From contig MPUH01000081.1 of assembly GCA_001970955.1 (NCBI GenBank), positions 51,331 to 115,330 on the forward strand: a DNA stretch of 64,000 bases, in the 5' to 3' direction. The notes under the pieces are model-generated. The model saw only the letters and a list, made by a program, of their open reading frames with translations, searched no databases and was not told where the DNA came from. Numbering within the stretch: position 1 is the stretch's first letter; every line of letters begins with the position of its first letter. The DNA is from Stentor coeruleus. Its lineage: Eukaryota; Ciliophora; Heterotrichea; Heterotrichida; Stentoridae. The position numbers and the translations under genes were made by a program. Below are positions 9,873 through 20,921 of this stretch, in pieces.

Positions 9873-11612
9873 ATGATTCAAAGACATACTAATCCATACC
9901 CAAGAGCAAGGCCGAAAGATGGATATATCAACAGATGCCATAGTTCGATGAGTTATGAAAAAGAAAAAGTCAGGTCGCATACTCAGTCTTTTTATACTGA
10001 TGATACTTCAAGTTTTAGTCAAGAACTTACTAGGATAGTCCAGAAGTATTGTCCTAATGTTGAATTAAAATTTTCATCTGATACTTTAGATGGGGTTCTA
10101 CAAGGACTTGATGACACTTTTGAAGACATACTTAGGGATATGAAACATCAACTTAAGAAAGAATTCATACAAAAGGAGGATTATTTACAAAAAGCTACAT
10201 CAAACCTAATTAAATACGAAGAGTTACTAGACTTGAAAAAAAAGGAATTCGAAGAACAAGCAATATCCTGGTCTCAACAACGTGAAGAAGAGTATAACAA
10301 TATCGAAAATGAGAAAGAGGAAATCCTTATCTTAAAAGCCCGGCTAGAAAAAGAAATTTTAAGTCAGCAAGAGCGGTTGAATGAGAAAGAGAAAAAAACT
10401 TCTAAAATCTTAAACGATTTTGAAGCTATGCATAGTGAAATCATGAAAGAAAAAATCGAAAGCCAAAATACCAGGTGGGATATCGAGCAAAAAGTTTTAA
10501 AACTTGAAGAAAAACAAGCGATTGTGAACTGGAAAGAAAAAACAATCGAAGAGGACATGAAAAAAATTGTTGAGGAAAAATCCATGATCGAAAATGAACG
10601 TATCGCGAACAGCATATTAAACTACGAACTTTTAAATGCTGGGCCTAGGATTTTTAGAACCAAACGTTCATCAAGTATTAACGAAAAAAACAATTTTTCA
10701 GTTGACCCTCCGAGTTTTGCAATGAATGACACACGATTCGCAACTGAGGGTATATTAAAAGATGACTCAGGATATTTTAAAAGAAAAAACAGTTCTTTTT
10801 GTTCTTTTAGTAAACCAAGCATTAATGATTCTGATATTGCAACAAAACATGATACATATGCTGATTATGGTAATGGAAAACTGATAAAAGAAACTGAAAG
10901 TCATGATCGAAACCATTTTATGAGAAAAATCAGAGATAGAGAACTTAGAAGTCAAGCTATGAGAGAAAGGGATAAAGAAATTCGTAGACGTGAAGAAAGC
11001 TATGAACGACGTGAACAAGAAAGACGTGAATATGAAAGGAAAAAAAATGAAAAGGCTGAACTGGAAAGAAGAGAACATGAAAAATTTGATCAAGAAAAAT
11101 ATGAACAGGGACAAAAAGAATATGATAAAAAAGAGTATGAAAAAAGAGAACAAGAGAGGCTTGAAATTGAAAGAAATGAACAAGAAACAATTGAAAATAT
11201 CAAAAGAGAACAGGAAAGATTAGAACGTGAGAGGATTGAAAATGAGTTTAAAGAAGAGATTACGAAAAAGTTTATGGTAAAAGAACGCCAATTAGAAGAA
11301 AAACAGATTGAAATGGAATTGTTACAAAAAATGCTCAATGAGGAAAAAGATAAAATTGATCAAGTAAGAGAGTCTTTGGATAAAGAAAATGAGGATTTAC
11401 AAGCAGAGAAAATCGCTTTTTATGAAGAAATGATGCAAGAAAGGAAAAAGATTGAAGAGTACTTTTCAGATATTGCCTCTAAGACTAATATTTTGAATAG
11501 CAGAAGAGAAAAACTTTTGAAAGCAAGGAAAATATTAGAGGATAAAGAAATAATGAAAAAACTAGAAAAAGATATAACAAAATCGCCGCAGAAAAAAAGT
11601 ACAAGTAATTAG
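9873..11612 (+). CDS. 579-aa coiled-coil protein
   Basis: The N-terminal 45 residues are Arg/Pro/Ser-rich. Residues of about 90-260 and 340-570 are almost continuous coiled coil with very high Glu/Lys/Arg content (ERREYERKK, EKREQERLEIER) and no obvious helix breaker. A Ser/Asn-rich linker of about 80 residues joins the two coils. There are no enzymatic motifs or membrane segments. Such proteins in ciliates are usually cytoskeletal, at basal bodies, fibres or the cortex, but the family is not recognised. It is divergently transcribed from the PG-rich gene at 8222-9799, which may mean co-expression. Several long antisense frames inside it come from its repetitive codons and are not genes. Confidence 0.8.
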   Translation: MIQRHTNPYPRARPKDGYINRCHSSMSYEKEKVRSHTQSFYTDDTSSFSQELTRIVQKYCPNVELKFSSDTLDGVLQGLDDTFEDILRDMKHQLKKEFIQKEDYLQKATSNLIKYEELLDLKKKEFEEQAISWSQQREEEYNNIENEKEEILILKARLEKEILSQQERLNEKEKKTSKILNDFEAMHSEIMKEKIESQNTRWDIEQKVLKLEEKQAIVNWKEKTIEEDMKKIVEEKSMIENERIANSILNYELLNAGPRIFRTKRSSSINEKNNFSVDPPSFAMNDTRFATEGILKDDSGYFKRKNSSFCSFSKPSINDSDIATKHDTYADYGNGKLIKETESHDRNHFMRKIRDRELRSQAMRERDKEIRRREESYERREQERREYERKKNEKAELERREHEKFDQEKYEQGQKEYDKKEYEKREQERLEIERNEQETIENIKREQERLERERIENEFKEEITKKFMVKERQLEEKQIEMELLQKMLNEEKDKIDQVRESLDKENEDLQAEKIAFYEEMMQERKKIEEYFSDIASKTNILNSRREKLLKARKILEDKEIMKKLEKDITKSPQKKSTSN

Positions 11613-12102
11613 TATGATAAATATGAATTATGTTTTTGGTTTATTACAATTTGTAAAAGGATTTTATTTATAATCAGGGAATTGTAGACTTTCTGGTACA
11701 TGTTAATAGGTTTAGTTACTACGTCAAAGTTTATAATCACAAACTATATCTTAAGTAAAAAAAATTATCTTGTCACCCAATAAATCTATCAGTGGGGCTA
11801 AAGCATCAAAATAATTTTGGGATAAACTTATCATATAAATCCTTTGAAAATATTCTTTAGTAATTTTCTAGAAATAAACATAAAATAAACATAAAATAAT
11901 TAATAAATTCATAACCATCAAGCTTTCATTTTTTCCAAATTTCAACATAAAATCTCTTTAAAACTACAACCTAACAAGTTCCAAACCATTTATATACAAA
12001 AATTCACCTCATCATTTACACTTAAAAAACTATTCAACCAATTTACCAAAATCCTATCTACAACGCCATACTATAATTAATCCTTTAAGATTTAATAATC
12101 TC
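11613..12102. other. Convergent intergenic region
   Basis: No gene. The left part is the G-containing 3' flank of the coiled-coil gene. From about 11900 it turns C-rich and G-poor, the 3' flank of the cyclase gene on the minus strand. Confidence 0.6.
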
Positions 12103-15100
12103 TTACAAAAGAACATAATTCCCATCTTCCACAATAAAATAGCTCTTATGCGACCTATCAATAACCTTCGCCGTAATTTCTCTATTAAACTCAAAATTAA
12201 ACCTCCCAGGTGAAAACCTCTCCAACAAACTCATCGTCACATCACTAACATTAATCTTCCCCGCCATACCTCCACTTTCCATTTTATTCGAAATAAGTAC
12301 ATCTGGACCATAAATATCATATCTAACAATATTCGTCCCAGTAATTCCCGCAATAACTTCCCCTGTATGTATGCCAATTCTCATATTCAATTCACTTCCA
12401 TTTTCCTTATTAACCTCTTTGATAATATTAATCATACTCTTAGCCATTTCTACAACATTTAAACATTCTTTAGTCAGATCTCGATTTTCTCCACCAATAT
12501 ATCCCATAACAACATAACAATCCCCAATAGTATGTACTTTATATACATTATGAACAACACATACTTTATCAAATCTTGTAAACATCATACTAAGCATTCC
12601 AACAACTTCAGCTGGAGTTTTATTAGAACTCCAAGCAGTAAAACCAACAATATCAGCATATAATAAAGTAACACCAGTAAGTTTATCTGTTATAGCTTTG
12701 TCTTGTCTCATATTTTCAAGTACATGTGGAGGCATCATATAAGTTAAAAGTTTATCAGTTTTGCTGATTTCCTTTTCGGCTATACCTCTAAGATTAAAAT
12801 ATACTCTTAGATGATTTTCTATTGTGTATATGGCTGAGATGTTGATAAGGGCAAATACAATGACAAAAGCTGAGTTTGCAGCATGAGTTGCAGGATCGGC
12901 AGCAAAGATGGCTAAAATTCCCCAAGGGATAAAAATAGATAATGAAGCCCAGGTTACTTTGGATAAAGGGATTTGCCCTGTATGATTTAATAAGAGGATT
13001 ATATACATAATTTCTAAAGCTAGAAGGTCTTTTTCCTTTTTAGTTGAATAGATAAGATCCATAAGAGTAACCCCAAGCATCATAAGAAATATAATAAGCA
13101 TGATAATTGGGAATAATCGGGTTAGATAGATGCGATTTTGTATAGTCACAATAAATATTAGGATAAGAACTATTCCAGCACGAGCGATGAGTATAGAAAA
13201 TACTGTTAGAGAAGTGAAAATATACTCAAACAAAGTGATTAAAAGTAGTAAGGAAAATGTAGTCAAAGCTAAGACTATACCTGAAAACATAAGTTGTCGA
13301 TTACTCATGGTTTTATCAATCCGGAACTTCTTTTGTTTATCATTTTCTCCACAAGAAAAGTCGATTATTTTAACTTTTTCCATAAGCTCCTTGTCATCTC
13401 TTTGAAACACTTGGTTAGCGCTATCCATTTCAAACATCCCCACAAGTTCACTTCCTCTTTTTTTTTTCTTTTGATCTGAATCAGTAAGTGTTCTAGTAAA
13501 ACTTGGGTGGTTTATAAAAGTAGATAAATGGTTCAGCCCAGGTTTAAAACTTTCTTGAGTAGTCATATTTTTACTTTCTGTAACTAAAAATGTATGCATA
13601 GTTCCTTTACCTTTAGCTTCAATTGTATTACTTTTAAACTCTAAACCTCCTGTGTTTTCTAATAATTCATAACATTCTGTTGATATTTGTATAGAATTCG
13701 CATTTTCTATTGTTGAACACATACGACTAGCTGTGTTTACAGTATCACCTACTAATGAAAACTGTGGCTTATGATATCCTACAACCCCAGCTGTTACAGG
13801 TCCTGAATTAATTCCTATTTTCAATTGCAATTGAAAACCACTTTTTAGCCTTAAAGTCTGAGCTAGAGAAATCATCGCTAATCCCATCTCAACAGCTCTA
13901 CGTGCATGTGAAACTTCTTTTAAAGCAGGCTCAAGTTCAGCTTCACTATCTTTAAGCCCAGAACAAGCCATATAAGTTTTCCCAACAGTTTCAATTTTTG
14001 TTACGCCAATAGCTAAACATAACTGGTCAAATTTCTGAAACACTGAGTCTAGAAAAGACATAAGTTCAACAGGAAGATATTCAGCACATATACTATCGAA
14101 ATCAACAATATCACAAAAAATTACAGTTACTGTGCCTTGATCTTCAGCGATGTATCTAATTCCATCTTTGACTCTTTTTTTAACAAAAGCTGGGAGAAGG
14201 AAACTTAAAATCCTTTGTGATTTTTCGAAACTAAATTCTTGCATTCTAATAAGCCTATATTCAAGACGACTTGTTCTTTCTAGATAGTAACCAAGTACAG
14301 CTGAGGTTATTGTGATTGAAGTATTAAGGATGAGATAACTGAGGATTGTTAAGGTTTTTTCAATCAGACTATATGAAATATTTGTTGAGTATTCATAGTA
14401 TATTGATATCGAGATTATATACAAACTCAAATTTAACCCGTTTAGATAGGTTACTTGTTGCCAGTCAACATTGAAAAGAATGTAAGTTATGGCTGGGATA
14501 ACCCCTGTGGCTAAGGCTCCAGGTTTTAGGAATGCAACTTCAGTGCCGAATTTTGCTAGAAGGCCAATTCCTATTACTGATATCACTAGGATGACATAGT
14601 TTTCTAAGAAAAACTCTGTAAATAAAGAAAAAATCACTATAGCGAAAGCTAAACACATCACTGTACGCATAAGGTTGTAATAAAGACTTGCATTAAAGAC
14701 AAAAGCTTCAAGGATTGTCCATAGAACTAATAACGAAAACAGTAAAATCACTATGATTTTATAAAAGCGTATGTTTTCTGATATATAAAAATCACGATAC
14801 TGAGCTTCTATGAACTCTGAGTTAAAATGCAAAGATAATTTCCTAAGCTCAAAAGCGTCTTTTTCTAATGTCCCCCTTCTAAAAGAAGCTTCCCTATACA
14901 CTTTCTCTAAATTTCCCGCATATTTTTCAACCCGGTTATGTTTATATACAAAAGCCTGATTATCTTTATTCATTGCTATTTTTTCATAAATCCCCGGATG
15001 AAAAACCGCTGAATATTGGGCAAAAGCTTGATGTATCGCAATTATAATCAATGGGACTATAAAAAATGCTATCAAAACACTAGGTGTACCAATAATCTCA

Positions 15101-18100
15101 TTCCCAGTGCCAAGTAAATCCCTATCAGTTAGTTTTATACTAGATATCAAAGCTAAATAAGCACCAAGAATTATCACTGAAAGTATATGAGAAAGTATAT
15201 ACATAATACTATAACAATAAGTATCTAATCCTATTTGCAATAATACAGTAAAAACAAGACCTATATAAATTGAACTTCCTATAATATTTTGATCTTCAGC
15301 ATAACCATTAGAATTTAAAGTTGTGATAAAACTGTTTCCTATAAAAACCGGTAGGATAATCCCATCGATTATAGAAAGAAGGCAATAATAGATCATTTTT
15401 TTCCAATTAAAAAGAAGATCTGTAAGACCTTGAGTATAAATTTCTGGATATTCGATGATTTTTTTACCTGGCATATCCTCATCGAAAACCCCTAAGTAAA
15501 TTATTGGTAAAGATGTGAAACCAATATTAAACCCAACAATAAGCGAACTTTTAAATAATGAAACTCCAGAGTAATCACTATACCAAATATAAGCAAAAGT
15601 AATAACTGTAAGCAAAGCGTTTTTATATATAAACAAAAGTACAGATTTTGACATTCGGGAGTAGTTCCAATGACCATGTAATAAAAGTAGCTCTCTCAGT
15701 TGTGAAAAATGCTGTATTGCGATATCGCAATAATTCCTTGCTTGGGTGTTATCTTTACCTAGCACAGCAATCCCCACATCAGCTTCTTGTATCATAGGAA
15801 TATCCCCATTACCATCACCTACAGCCATTGTCACTGGACGAAATGCAAAATTTTCTTTGACCAACTTAACAATTCTAGCTTTATCCAAAGGTAAAAGTCC
15901 ATAAAAACATACAGAATTTGCAGTGAAAAGTAGGCAGCATAATAGTTTTCTAGCATCATCATTTTCCATAGCAGTCAAAAAACTTTGTCGATCAATTGAC
16001 AAAGAAAAGTTCACTGAATTCGGCAAGAAAGTTTTATCCAAAAAGGCTGATACTGATATTTCTGACTTGGCGATAGATTTAAACAGTGGATGCTGAGAAA
16101 GCATGATTTCTGCATTGTTTTGCTCAGAATTCACATTATCAACTAAAGAGAGTTTTTCATTTTTATCATTTAGTTGTATACTATCTTCTGACCCAGCTCT
16201 TGCCAACAAACTTTTTACAGGAGTTTTCTTAACACTAACATTCCTTGAGCCTGGAATTAATTCAGTATAATCATTAAAAATATATATACTCACATAGCGC
16301 ATTAAGTTTTTAACACAATGTAATTCCGTTTTCAAATTGCTTAAACTAAGTACAGGGACATCATTTTTAAAAAGGTTAACTTTGCGGCATGTAGTCACAG
16401 TGCTGCTTTCATTATCCCCACTGAGTATCCATATTTTAATCCCAGCTTTTTGTAGTATATTTAAGGTTGTTATAGTTTCAGGGAGGACATTATCTTCAAT
16501 TCCCCCTATTCCTAAATAATTCGTGTCTTTTTCAATTTCTTGAAAGAGAATTTCTATTCTTCCTTCAGAGTTTATGGGGATGTTTTTCGCACTGTCTAGT
16601 TTTGAGATGAATTCAGATGCTTGAGATTCTTCTAGTTTTTTATACCCGAAAACTATTGTTCTTAACCCTTTTCGTGATGTGTATTGTTCATTGGATTCTA
16701 GTTCTTCTGTGCCGTTTTCATCTAAGATTTTAACCATTTCATCAAAACTCCCTTTAACGAAAAGAGTTATATCGTTATTGGACCTGATTAAAATACGAGA
16801 TTTTTTTATTGATGATGAGAAAGGAAGTGAGGCTAGAATTGTGAATTGTTCTTTGACCCCAAGGCAGTCGATTTCACAAAACAGCTTACTTCGGCTTATA
16901 AGCTTAACTCCCAACTCAGCTGCAGCTTCAACTAATGCGATTTCATCAGATGATATCCCAATAAACCTATCATCTTCTGGAGTAACATTATTACATAAAG
17001 CCATACATTTTATATACTGGTATATAAGTGAATTTTCATCTTTAAAAACAAGTTGTTTGAGTTTATAAAACCACATCGAAGGCCGGTCTGAAAAAAATCC
17101 AGTCCGATTCGACTCGACTCTTGGGAGAAGTTTTGAAGAACATTCTGAAAAAACCCTAGTAAATAAAGGTTTATCATCTTCAATAACAGTCGCACTTCTA
17201 TCTTTTTCTTCTTCTTCTCTTTGAAATTTACTATTTCCAATAATACAAAGGGAAAGTTTTAAATCCTGTTCAGTTATAGTCCCTGTTTTATCAGCAAAAA
17301 GATACTCAATTTGCCCAAGGTTTTCATTCACATCTCCAGTTTTGAAGTCGACTTTTTTTTTAAAAGTTCTCATAATGAAAAAAGTTTGTAGTATTCTAAG
17401 CATATCCATAGTGACAAATAAAGAAATTGGGATGATGTTATTATAAAGAATAGTAAAAAGGACAAAAGACTGTAGCTCAGAAGTAGAGCTAAACGTCATT
17501 TTCCCCCAGTATTTCAAAGCTAATACTGAGAATATGACTAATACCAAAAGCATTAGAAGTAAATATAAGACCCAGATATTGATTTTCTTTTCAAGACGTG
17601 ATGTTTTTCTAGGTGGCGAGCTGATATTTAAATATGTTTTAGTCTCAAGGCCAGTATATAAAATAATACCAATAACCCATTCAGTACCATATAAAGTACT
17701 ACCTCTATAAGCTAAGTTTTGAGAATATAATTCTATAGCTCTAGGGTGTCCTGTAAGTTTAAGTTTTCCTCTGAATTTAGAAAAGTCATTATTAGGCTGT
17801 TCAAATGATACAATCCCAGCCATTTTACTTAAAACATAATCTCTGTCTAAACTTTGTATAAGCCCATGACTTTCACTAACAGCTTTTTTCTGCATTAAAT
17901 CTGTTTCCCCACTAATTCCTGAAGTATCTAAAAAAAAAACCCTTTCGTTTTTTGTACCTAAGACTACAATATCAGCAGGGAATTTCTGACTTTCGTTTAT
18001 TAAGACAATATTCCCTACTAAAAGCTTTTCACATTTTACAGGTTCGAATTTATTCCCATTCCAACAGTAATAATCTGTTGAATTGTCTTTTTTATCCTCT

Positions 18101-18405
18101 TTTCCACGATAAAAGTCATTGTAAGCATCTTTTGAAAGTGTTACAGATATGAGTATCGCTAATGGAACTACTGTTGTCCATGAATCAACTGGGTTGATTT
18201 CAAATGGAATTAATTGGAAGACTGAGACTATTAAGAACCAGATATTTGCTGATCTTTGGAATTGTTCAAAGAGGTTTTTTGGCATAAGAGTTAAAAGTGT
18301 ATATCGAGTGGATGTCACTTTATTTGATATAAACTGTGATTCTGATAGAGCTGAATTACCGTAAAGCTCTTGAGTACGCCAGTTTCCTTCTTTCGCTGTA
18401 TTCAT
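12103..18405 (-). CDS. P4-type ATPase / double-domain guanylyl cyclase fusion
   Basis: 2100 aa in one frame. The N-terminal half is a P4 (flippase-type) ATPase: PKNLFEQFQRSAN near residue 42, SGET in place of DGET, the phosphorylation motif DKTGT near 372, KGSFDEM, and a hinge GDGNGD near 863 where P4 pumps have GDGAND. About ten membrane helices are followed by a six-helix block, cyclase domain 1 (about 1425-1610), six more helices and cyclase domain 2 (about 1910-2080). Domain 1 keeps the transition-state Asn/Arg (GDTVNTASRM) but has VGKTYM where the second metal Asp should be. Domain 2 keeps both metal Asp (YADIVGF, TIGDCYV) but has ISNKM for Asn/Arg. So one shared site forms, with the C1/C2 roles swapped, as known for ciliate and apicomplexan guanylyl cyclases. 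Glu in KIETVGK favours GTP. It probably makes cGMP at a membrane. Confidence 0.95.
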   Translation of the reverse strand: MNTAKEGNWRTQELYGNSALSESQFISNKVTSTRYTLLTLMPKNLFEQFQRSANIWFLIVSVFQLIPFEINPVDSWTTVVPLAILISVTLSKDAYNDFYRGKEDKKDNSTDYYCWNGNKFEPVKCEKLLVGNIVLINESQKFPADIVVLGTKNERVFFLDTSGISGETDLMQKKAVSESHGLIQSLDRDYVLSKMAGIVSFEQPNNDFSKFRGKLKLTGHPRAIELYSQNLAYRGSTLYGTEWVIGIILYTGLETKTYLNISSPPRKTSRLEKKINIWVLYLLLMLLVLVIFSVLALKYWGKMTFSSTSELQSFVLFTILYNNIIPISLFVTMDMLRILQTFFIMRTFKKKVDFKTGDVNENLGQIEYLFADKTGTITEQDLKLSLCIIGNSKFQREEEEKDRSATVIEDDKPLFTRVFSECSSKLLPRVESNRTGFFSDRPSMWFYKLKQLVFKDENSLIYQYIKCMALCNNVTPEDDRFIGISSDEIALVEAAAELGVKLISRSKLFCEIDCLGVKEQFTILASLPFSSSIKKSRILIRSNNDITLFVKGSFDEMVKILDENGTEELESNEQYTSRKGLRTIVFGYKKLEESQASEFISKLDSAKNIPINSEGRIEILFQEIEKDTNYLGIGGIEDNVLPETITTLNILQKAGIKIWILSGDNESSTVTTCRKVNLFKNDVPVLSLSNLKTELHCVKNLMRYVSIYIFNDYTELIPGSRNVSVKKTPVKSLLARAGSEDSIQLNDKNEKLSLVDNVNSEQNNAEIMLSQHPLFKSIAKSEISVSAFLDKTFLPNSVNFSLSIDRQSFLTAMENDDARKLLCCLLFTANSVCFYGLLPLDKARIVKLVKENFAFRPVTMAVGDGNGDIPMIQEADVGIAVLGKDNTQARNYCDIAIQHFSQLRELLLLHGHWNYSRMSKSVLLFIYKNALLTVITFAYIWYSDYSGVSLFKSSLIVGFNIGFTSLPIIYLGVFDEDMPGKKIIEYPEIYTQGLTDLLFNWKKMIYYCLLSIIDGIILPVFIGNSFITTLNSNGYAEDQNIIGSSIYIGLVFTVLLQIGLDTYCYSIMYILSHILSVIILGAYLALISSIKLTDRDLLGTGNEIIGTPSVLIAFFIVPLIIIAIHQAFAQYSAVFHPGIYEKIAMNKDNQAFVYKHNRVEKYAGNLEKVYREASFRRGTLEKDAFELRKLSLHFNSEFIEAQYRDFYISENIRFYKIIVILLFSLLVLWTILEAFVFNASLYYNLMRTVMCLAFAIVIFSLFTEFFLENYVILVISVIGIGLLAKFGTEVAFLKPGALATGVIPAITYILFNVDWQQVTYLNGLNLSLYIISISIYYEYSTNISYSLIEKTLTILSYLILNTSITITSAVLGYYLERTSRLEYRLIRMQEFSFEKSQRILSFLLPAFVKKRVKDGIRYIAEDQGTVTVIFCDIVDFDSICAEYLPVELMSFLDSVFQKFDQLCLAIGVTKIETVGKTYMACSGLKDSEAELEPALKEVSHARRAVEMGLAMISLAQTLRLKSGFQLQLKIGINSGPVTAGVVGYHKPQFSLVGDTVNTASRMCSTIENANSIQISTECYELLENTGGLEFKSNTIEAKGKGTMHTFLVTESKNMTTQESFKPGLNHLSTFINHPSFTRTLTDSDQKKKKRGSELVGMFEMDSANQVFQRDDKELMEKVKIIDFSCGENDKQKKFRIDKTMSNRQLMFSGIVLALTTFSLLLLITLFEYIFTSLTVFSILIARAGIVLILIFIVTIQNRIYLTRLFPIIMLIIFLMMLGVTLMDLIYSTKKEKDLLALEIMYIILLLNHTGQIPLSKVTWASLSIFIPWGILAIFAADPATHAANSAFVIVFALINISAIYTIENHLRVYFNLRGIAEKEISKTDKLLTYMMPPHVLENMRQDKAITDKLTGVTLLYADIVGFTAWSSNKTPAEVVGMLSMMFTRFDKVCVVHNVYKVHTIGDCYVVMGYIGGENRDLTKECLNVVEMAKSMINIIKEVNKENGSELNMRIGIHTGEVIAGITGTNIVRYDIYGPDVLISNKMESGGMAGKINVSDVTMSLLERFSPGRFNFEFNREITAKVIDRSHKSYFIVEDGNYVLL

Positions 18406-19259
18406 ATTATCAGAATTATTATTGGAAATATTTACTTTGGGTTAAGAAATTGTCTGAAAAGCTATGGATTTAGGGGTAAAGGTTTGAAGATATTTTATGA
18501 TATGATATGATTTGATTTTTGATTTGATTTGATTTTTTATTTGATAAAGGTATTGAAGTTATGATGAAGATGAGTATATGAAATGGATTTTAGATTGAGA
18601 ATTGTGGTTAATAAAAAGGTGAAATTAGGTTTTGTGTATATGAAGAAAATATTGGAGTTTTGGTTAGGAGATGAGAGGAATTTAAGTTTTGTTTGAGTAT
18701 TTGTGAATTTTAGCTTTATGTGCGTGGTTTTTAAAGGAAATTTTAGTATAAATAGAATATGTTTATAAGAAGAATATGATAAAACAAAATACTTTCGAAT
18801 ATGATCAAGATAGATAGGTGGATGGTATAGTTTTTAGCTTTTGATATTATGATTTATAAGATCTTCTTGCATTTCAGCTTTAATTTTGGTAAATATCATA
18901 TTGTTGCATAATAAAATTTTAGTAAATCTCTAATACTTAGTTTTATTTTCTAAGTATTGTTGATTCCCTTCCCTTGGAGAATTTTTATAATAGTTAAATT
19001 TCTATACCAAATCATAGTCAAAAATAAGTAAAATTTTAAACTATTATCACTTAGCTAAAAATAGTTTTAGTGTTAATTATTGCCATAGACAGACTATTAT
19101 TTTCTATCTGAATGTTTATATTTGCAATTTTCAAATTTTTTTTCATACCTTATTACCCCCTACCTAAAAATATTAAACATTCTTATATTAATTCACAATT
19201 GGCCAGGATGTTTTACTTTATTCATAGAAAGTATTAGCTACTTAAATTAAGAATTTCGC
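18406..19259. other. 5' flank of the cyclase gene and spacer
   Basis: The stretch 18406-18720 is G/T-rich with few C on the plus strand, the signature 5' of a minus-strand gene, and includes a short run of near-identical TTTGATTT/ATGATATG units near 18500. No gene. Confidence 0.6.
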
Positions 19260-19526
19260 TTAAAGTGATTCTCTCAATCTTCTTGCTAATATCTTTAGTT
19301 GATGACTAAAGTCATCAGGATATTTTTCTATATGCTTTCTAAGCCTAAAGCTTGTAGCATAGTTTTTATTGCACCGGGGGCATGAGTAGATTCTCGTTGG
19401 ACTGATTATTTCAGTCTGGACTTTGTCCCCAATAGATGCATCTTCTTGTGAATAGCATATGATAGTATGCTGAGTACTTACATTGATATCAAAGGCTATC
19501 TTCAGCGATGTAAGCATAGATTCCAT
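19260..19526 (-). CDS. 88-aa single zinc-finger protein
   Basis: A short protein whose C-terminal half holds one C2H2-like finger: YSCPRCNKNYATSFRLRKHIEKYPDDFSH, that is C-x2-C-x12-H with a second His eight residues later, wider than the usual spacing. A basic helix (LKILARRLRESL) closes the protein. The N-terminal half has no recognised domain. The finger core and the Tyr/Phe and Leu positions fit the classical fold, so zinc binding is likely. DNA or RNA binding is only inferred. TAA ends it and there is no clear neighbour in an operon-like arrangement. Confidence 0.6.
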   Translation of the reverse strand: MESMLTSLKIAFDINVSTQHTIICYSQEDASIGDKVQTEIISPTRIYSCPRCNKNYATSFRLRKHIEKYPDDFSHQLKILARRLRESL

Positions 19527-20531
19527 TAAATTACTAAAAATTATTTCTTTGATAAAATAGACAAATAGCTTAAATGATTGAGTTTTGGGATTATTAGTTT
19601 ATATGAATATATGTTCGGGGAATATATAAATAACTTCTTATAGTATAAGAAAAATGGAAAAGTTTTTTATAAAATTTTGATAGGTTATTGTTTTAAAATT
19701 ACTTCAATTTAATTATGCAGAAGCCAATAGGATGAAATATTCAGAATTTGGTTAATAATTATATTAGATATAATATTTTTGTGATCTTGTGAAATAGGTT
19801 TTATTAGAATTGATAATATTATGGGGTGATTAAGGTCATGGGAAATTGATATGAGAAGGTTATTTATAAAGAAAAGTAAATTCTGGAAAGTTTTTTTATG
19901 AAGTTTAACAATTAATGATTAATTTAATTAAACATGAGGNTGTTTCAGCTATGAAAAGCAATGCTCTATTTTGTTGAAAAAGGTAAAGAATTTTGAATCT
20001 AAATGATACCAAAAATAAATACAGCTTGATCTCAACATCTCAGCGTATAAAAACTGTAGATAGAGTTTTAATGGGCAGAAGATATGAAAAAGTCCTAAAA
20101 AAGTTCAGAAGTGCCGATAGTCGAAAATAAGTTTAGTGTACTGTAAAAAATTATTATGTTATACAATGTTATTTTATTATATGATATAATAATTTTATTT
20201 TATACTATACTATAATATATTTCACCATATAATATCTTTAAATCATATCTATTTAACCATTTTAGTTATATTAAAAATCGATATATAAATATCCTTGCGG
20301 ACTTAAAAATTCATAATCCCTAAAAAATGCTTAAAAAACACACTCATAACACTTTTTTAACAAAAAACCACCTATTCTCATATAAAAAAAAATATCAAAA
20401 CTTTTTATATATATAAATCAATACCCTAAACTCATTCTTCCTTTTCAAACCCTTCTAAACCTTTTAACCCTTTACCAAACTTCATAAATATGTGTTTAAA
20501 CAATTCTAAGACTATAAATTCCTATAATATA
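19527..20531. other. Spacer with coding-like fragments and one N
   Basis: Around 19935-20130, on the plus strand, a fragment reads GCFSYEKQCSILLKK in one frame and NDTKNKYSLISTSQRIKTV...RSADSRK in another, next to the N at 19940. A broken small gene, perhaps once MGC-starting, is possible but unproven. From 20280 to 20480 the sequence is C-rich and G-poor, the usual 5' flank of a plus-strand gene. Confidence 0.4.
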
Positions 20532-20921
20532 ATGGGCCAAACATGCAGCAATACAATTTTTTCTTGTTCTGATTGTAGCTTCATCAATCCTGACGAACTC
20601 TCTTCAGAAACTTCAAACAGGTTTGACACTGGGACATTTATTCATAGTATCAAAGAACAAAGAAAAGACCCAATCGTTCATTGCATTGAAAGATTAGATA
20701 ACCCAATAGTAATGTATGAGCGTGAATTCCAAGAATCACGTAATGAAATACATCTAAAACAAAAAACTGAGTGTTTCGATGAGACTTTTCGAATAACCAA
20801 CTCACCAAAACCCAAAATCATGTCCAGTAATGCTTCTGAAAAATCTGTAAACCTTATTGATAGAATTCCTAAAACAAATGACACAGATAAGTCATTTTCT
20901 ACTTCTTCTAACCCTAATTAA
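20532..20921 (+). CDS. 129-aa MGQTCS protein, predicted N-acylated
   Basis: The start at 20532 is preferred to an in-frame ATG at 20490 because it gives MGQTCSN, a strong N-myristoylation consensus (Gly2, small residue at position 6) with Cys5 as a palmitoylation candidate. Two more cysteines follow in SCSDC. The rest is hydrophilic, Ser/Asn-rich and probably disordered, with a conserved-looking acidic/basic centre (RLDNPIVMYEREFQESRNEI). No known domain or membrane helix. It belongs with the other short acylation-signal proteins of this window, though no paralogue is seen here. Membrane-surface location is inferred from the motif only. Confidence 0.6.
   Translation: MGQTCSNTIFSCSDCSFINPDELSSETSNRFDTGTFIHSIKEQRKDPIVHCIERLDNPIVMYEREFQESRNEIHLKQKTECFDETFRITNSPKPKIMSSNASEKSVNLIDRIPKTNDTDKSFSTSSNPN

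Noticed and set aside
10364-11338. Antisense ORFs rich in Phe and Ser over the coiled-coil gene
   Set aside because: They are the complement of GAA/AAA/AGA-rich coiled-coil codons, with no coding character of their own.
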